DNA from: Parapristionchus giblindavisi
Lineage: Eukaryota; Nematoda; Chromadorea; Rhabditida; Diplogasteridae
Assembly (NCBI GenBank): GCA_943737045.1
Contig: CALSFV010000239.1
Location: 503,501-567,500 of the forward strand
Length of the DNA: 64,000 nucleotides
Reading direction: 5' to 3'
In this document: one piece after another, positions 63,727 to 64,000 of the stretch
Layout of the letters: each line of letters opens with the position of its first letter
Position numbering within the stretch: position 1 is the stretch's first letter
Program-made: the position numbers and the translations under genes
The notes under the pieces: model-generated
Database searches by the model: none
Seen by the model: only the letters and a program-made list of their open reading frames with translations
What the model was told of the DNA's origin: nothing

Positions 63727-64000
63727 GCCTTGAAGCCGTTGAAATTGAAAAATTCCATGTCTAGGTGTACATTGTGAAACATGCTTGAGCACACTATATA
63801 AAAATTGCAAGGTGATCGGTTAACTACATAAAAAATTATCATCAAAAAGCCAAAATATGTTTACCTTCTGGCCACCACTGCATATATATACATACCTTTT
63901 CGGTACCCTCGCCGTTTATTTTTATATAGTGGGTCAATTCTCGAAATAGGGTGGGTTGATTCATAAAATTATTTATTTTCGCTTAAAAATCGTCATTTTT
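63727..64000. other. Right edge: repeat sequence and start of a second MITE Y
   Basis: The TACCTTCTGGCCACCACTGC stretch near 63862 resembles a Tc1-type end next to a short TA run. The Y-like repeat from about 63905 continues past the window. No coding evidence. Confidence 0.4.

Overview
The window is AT-rich eukaryotic DNA from a compact animal genome. It contains five recognisable intron-bearing animal genes, the 3' tip of a sixth gene, and a very dense load of terminal-inverted-repeat (TIR) and fold-back transposons. Most introns are about 45-60 bases. A small invertebrate, possibly a nematode, fits best; no diagnostic sequence such as a spliced-leader or rRNA gene is present, so the lineage is an inference.

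Gene layout: (1) 3-74 (+), C-terminus of an unidentified gene. (2) 486-6198 (+), an ASH1-type histone methyltransferase (AWS-SET-postSET-PHD-BAH). (3) 6501-6896 (-), SUMO. (4) 7205-12498 (+), a TMEM94/ERMA-type P-ATPase-like membrane protein, divergent from SUMO across about 310 bases. (5) 10163-21544, a 3560-base tandem array in which the 3' part of that gene occurs three times, separated by identical 702-base MITEs. (6) 22249-30668 (-), a myotubularin phosphatase whose introns are swollen by transposons. (7) 31396-33966 (-), the bifunctional PFKFB enzyme. (8) 34437-36784, a TIR-bounded segment holding decayed coding-like sequence. (9) 37384 to about 62260 (-), the C-terminal part of a giant UBR4-type E3 ubiquitin ligase; its N-terminal exons lie beyond the window. 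(10) 62326-64000, small MITEs and a dead Tc1 element.

The genes are unrelated housekeeping or regulatory functions (chromatin, SUMO conjugation, ER P-ATPase-like protein, phosphoinositide turnover, glycolytic control, protein degradation) and form no pathway or operon. The interest lies in the mobile DNA. A 333-base element with 15-base TIRs, perfect 5-base target duplications and an internal tRNA-like pol III promoter occurs at three independent sites. A 9.1-kb pile-up inside a UBR4 intron is a set of nested palindromic elements. Because each palindrome has two arms, the uninterrupted arm is a built-in empty site that proves the target duplication of elements inserted in the other arm. The tandem triplication is explained by unequal recombination between two MITE copies.
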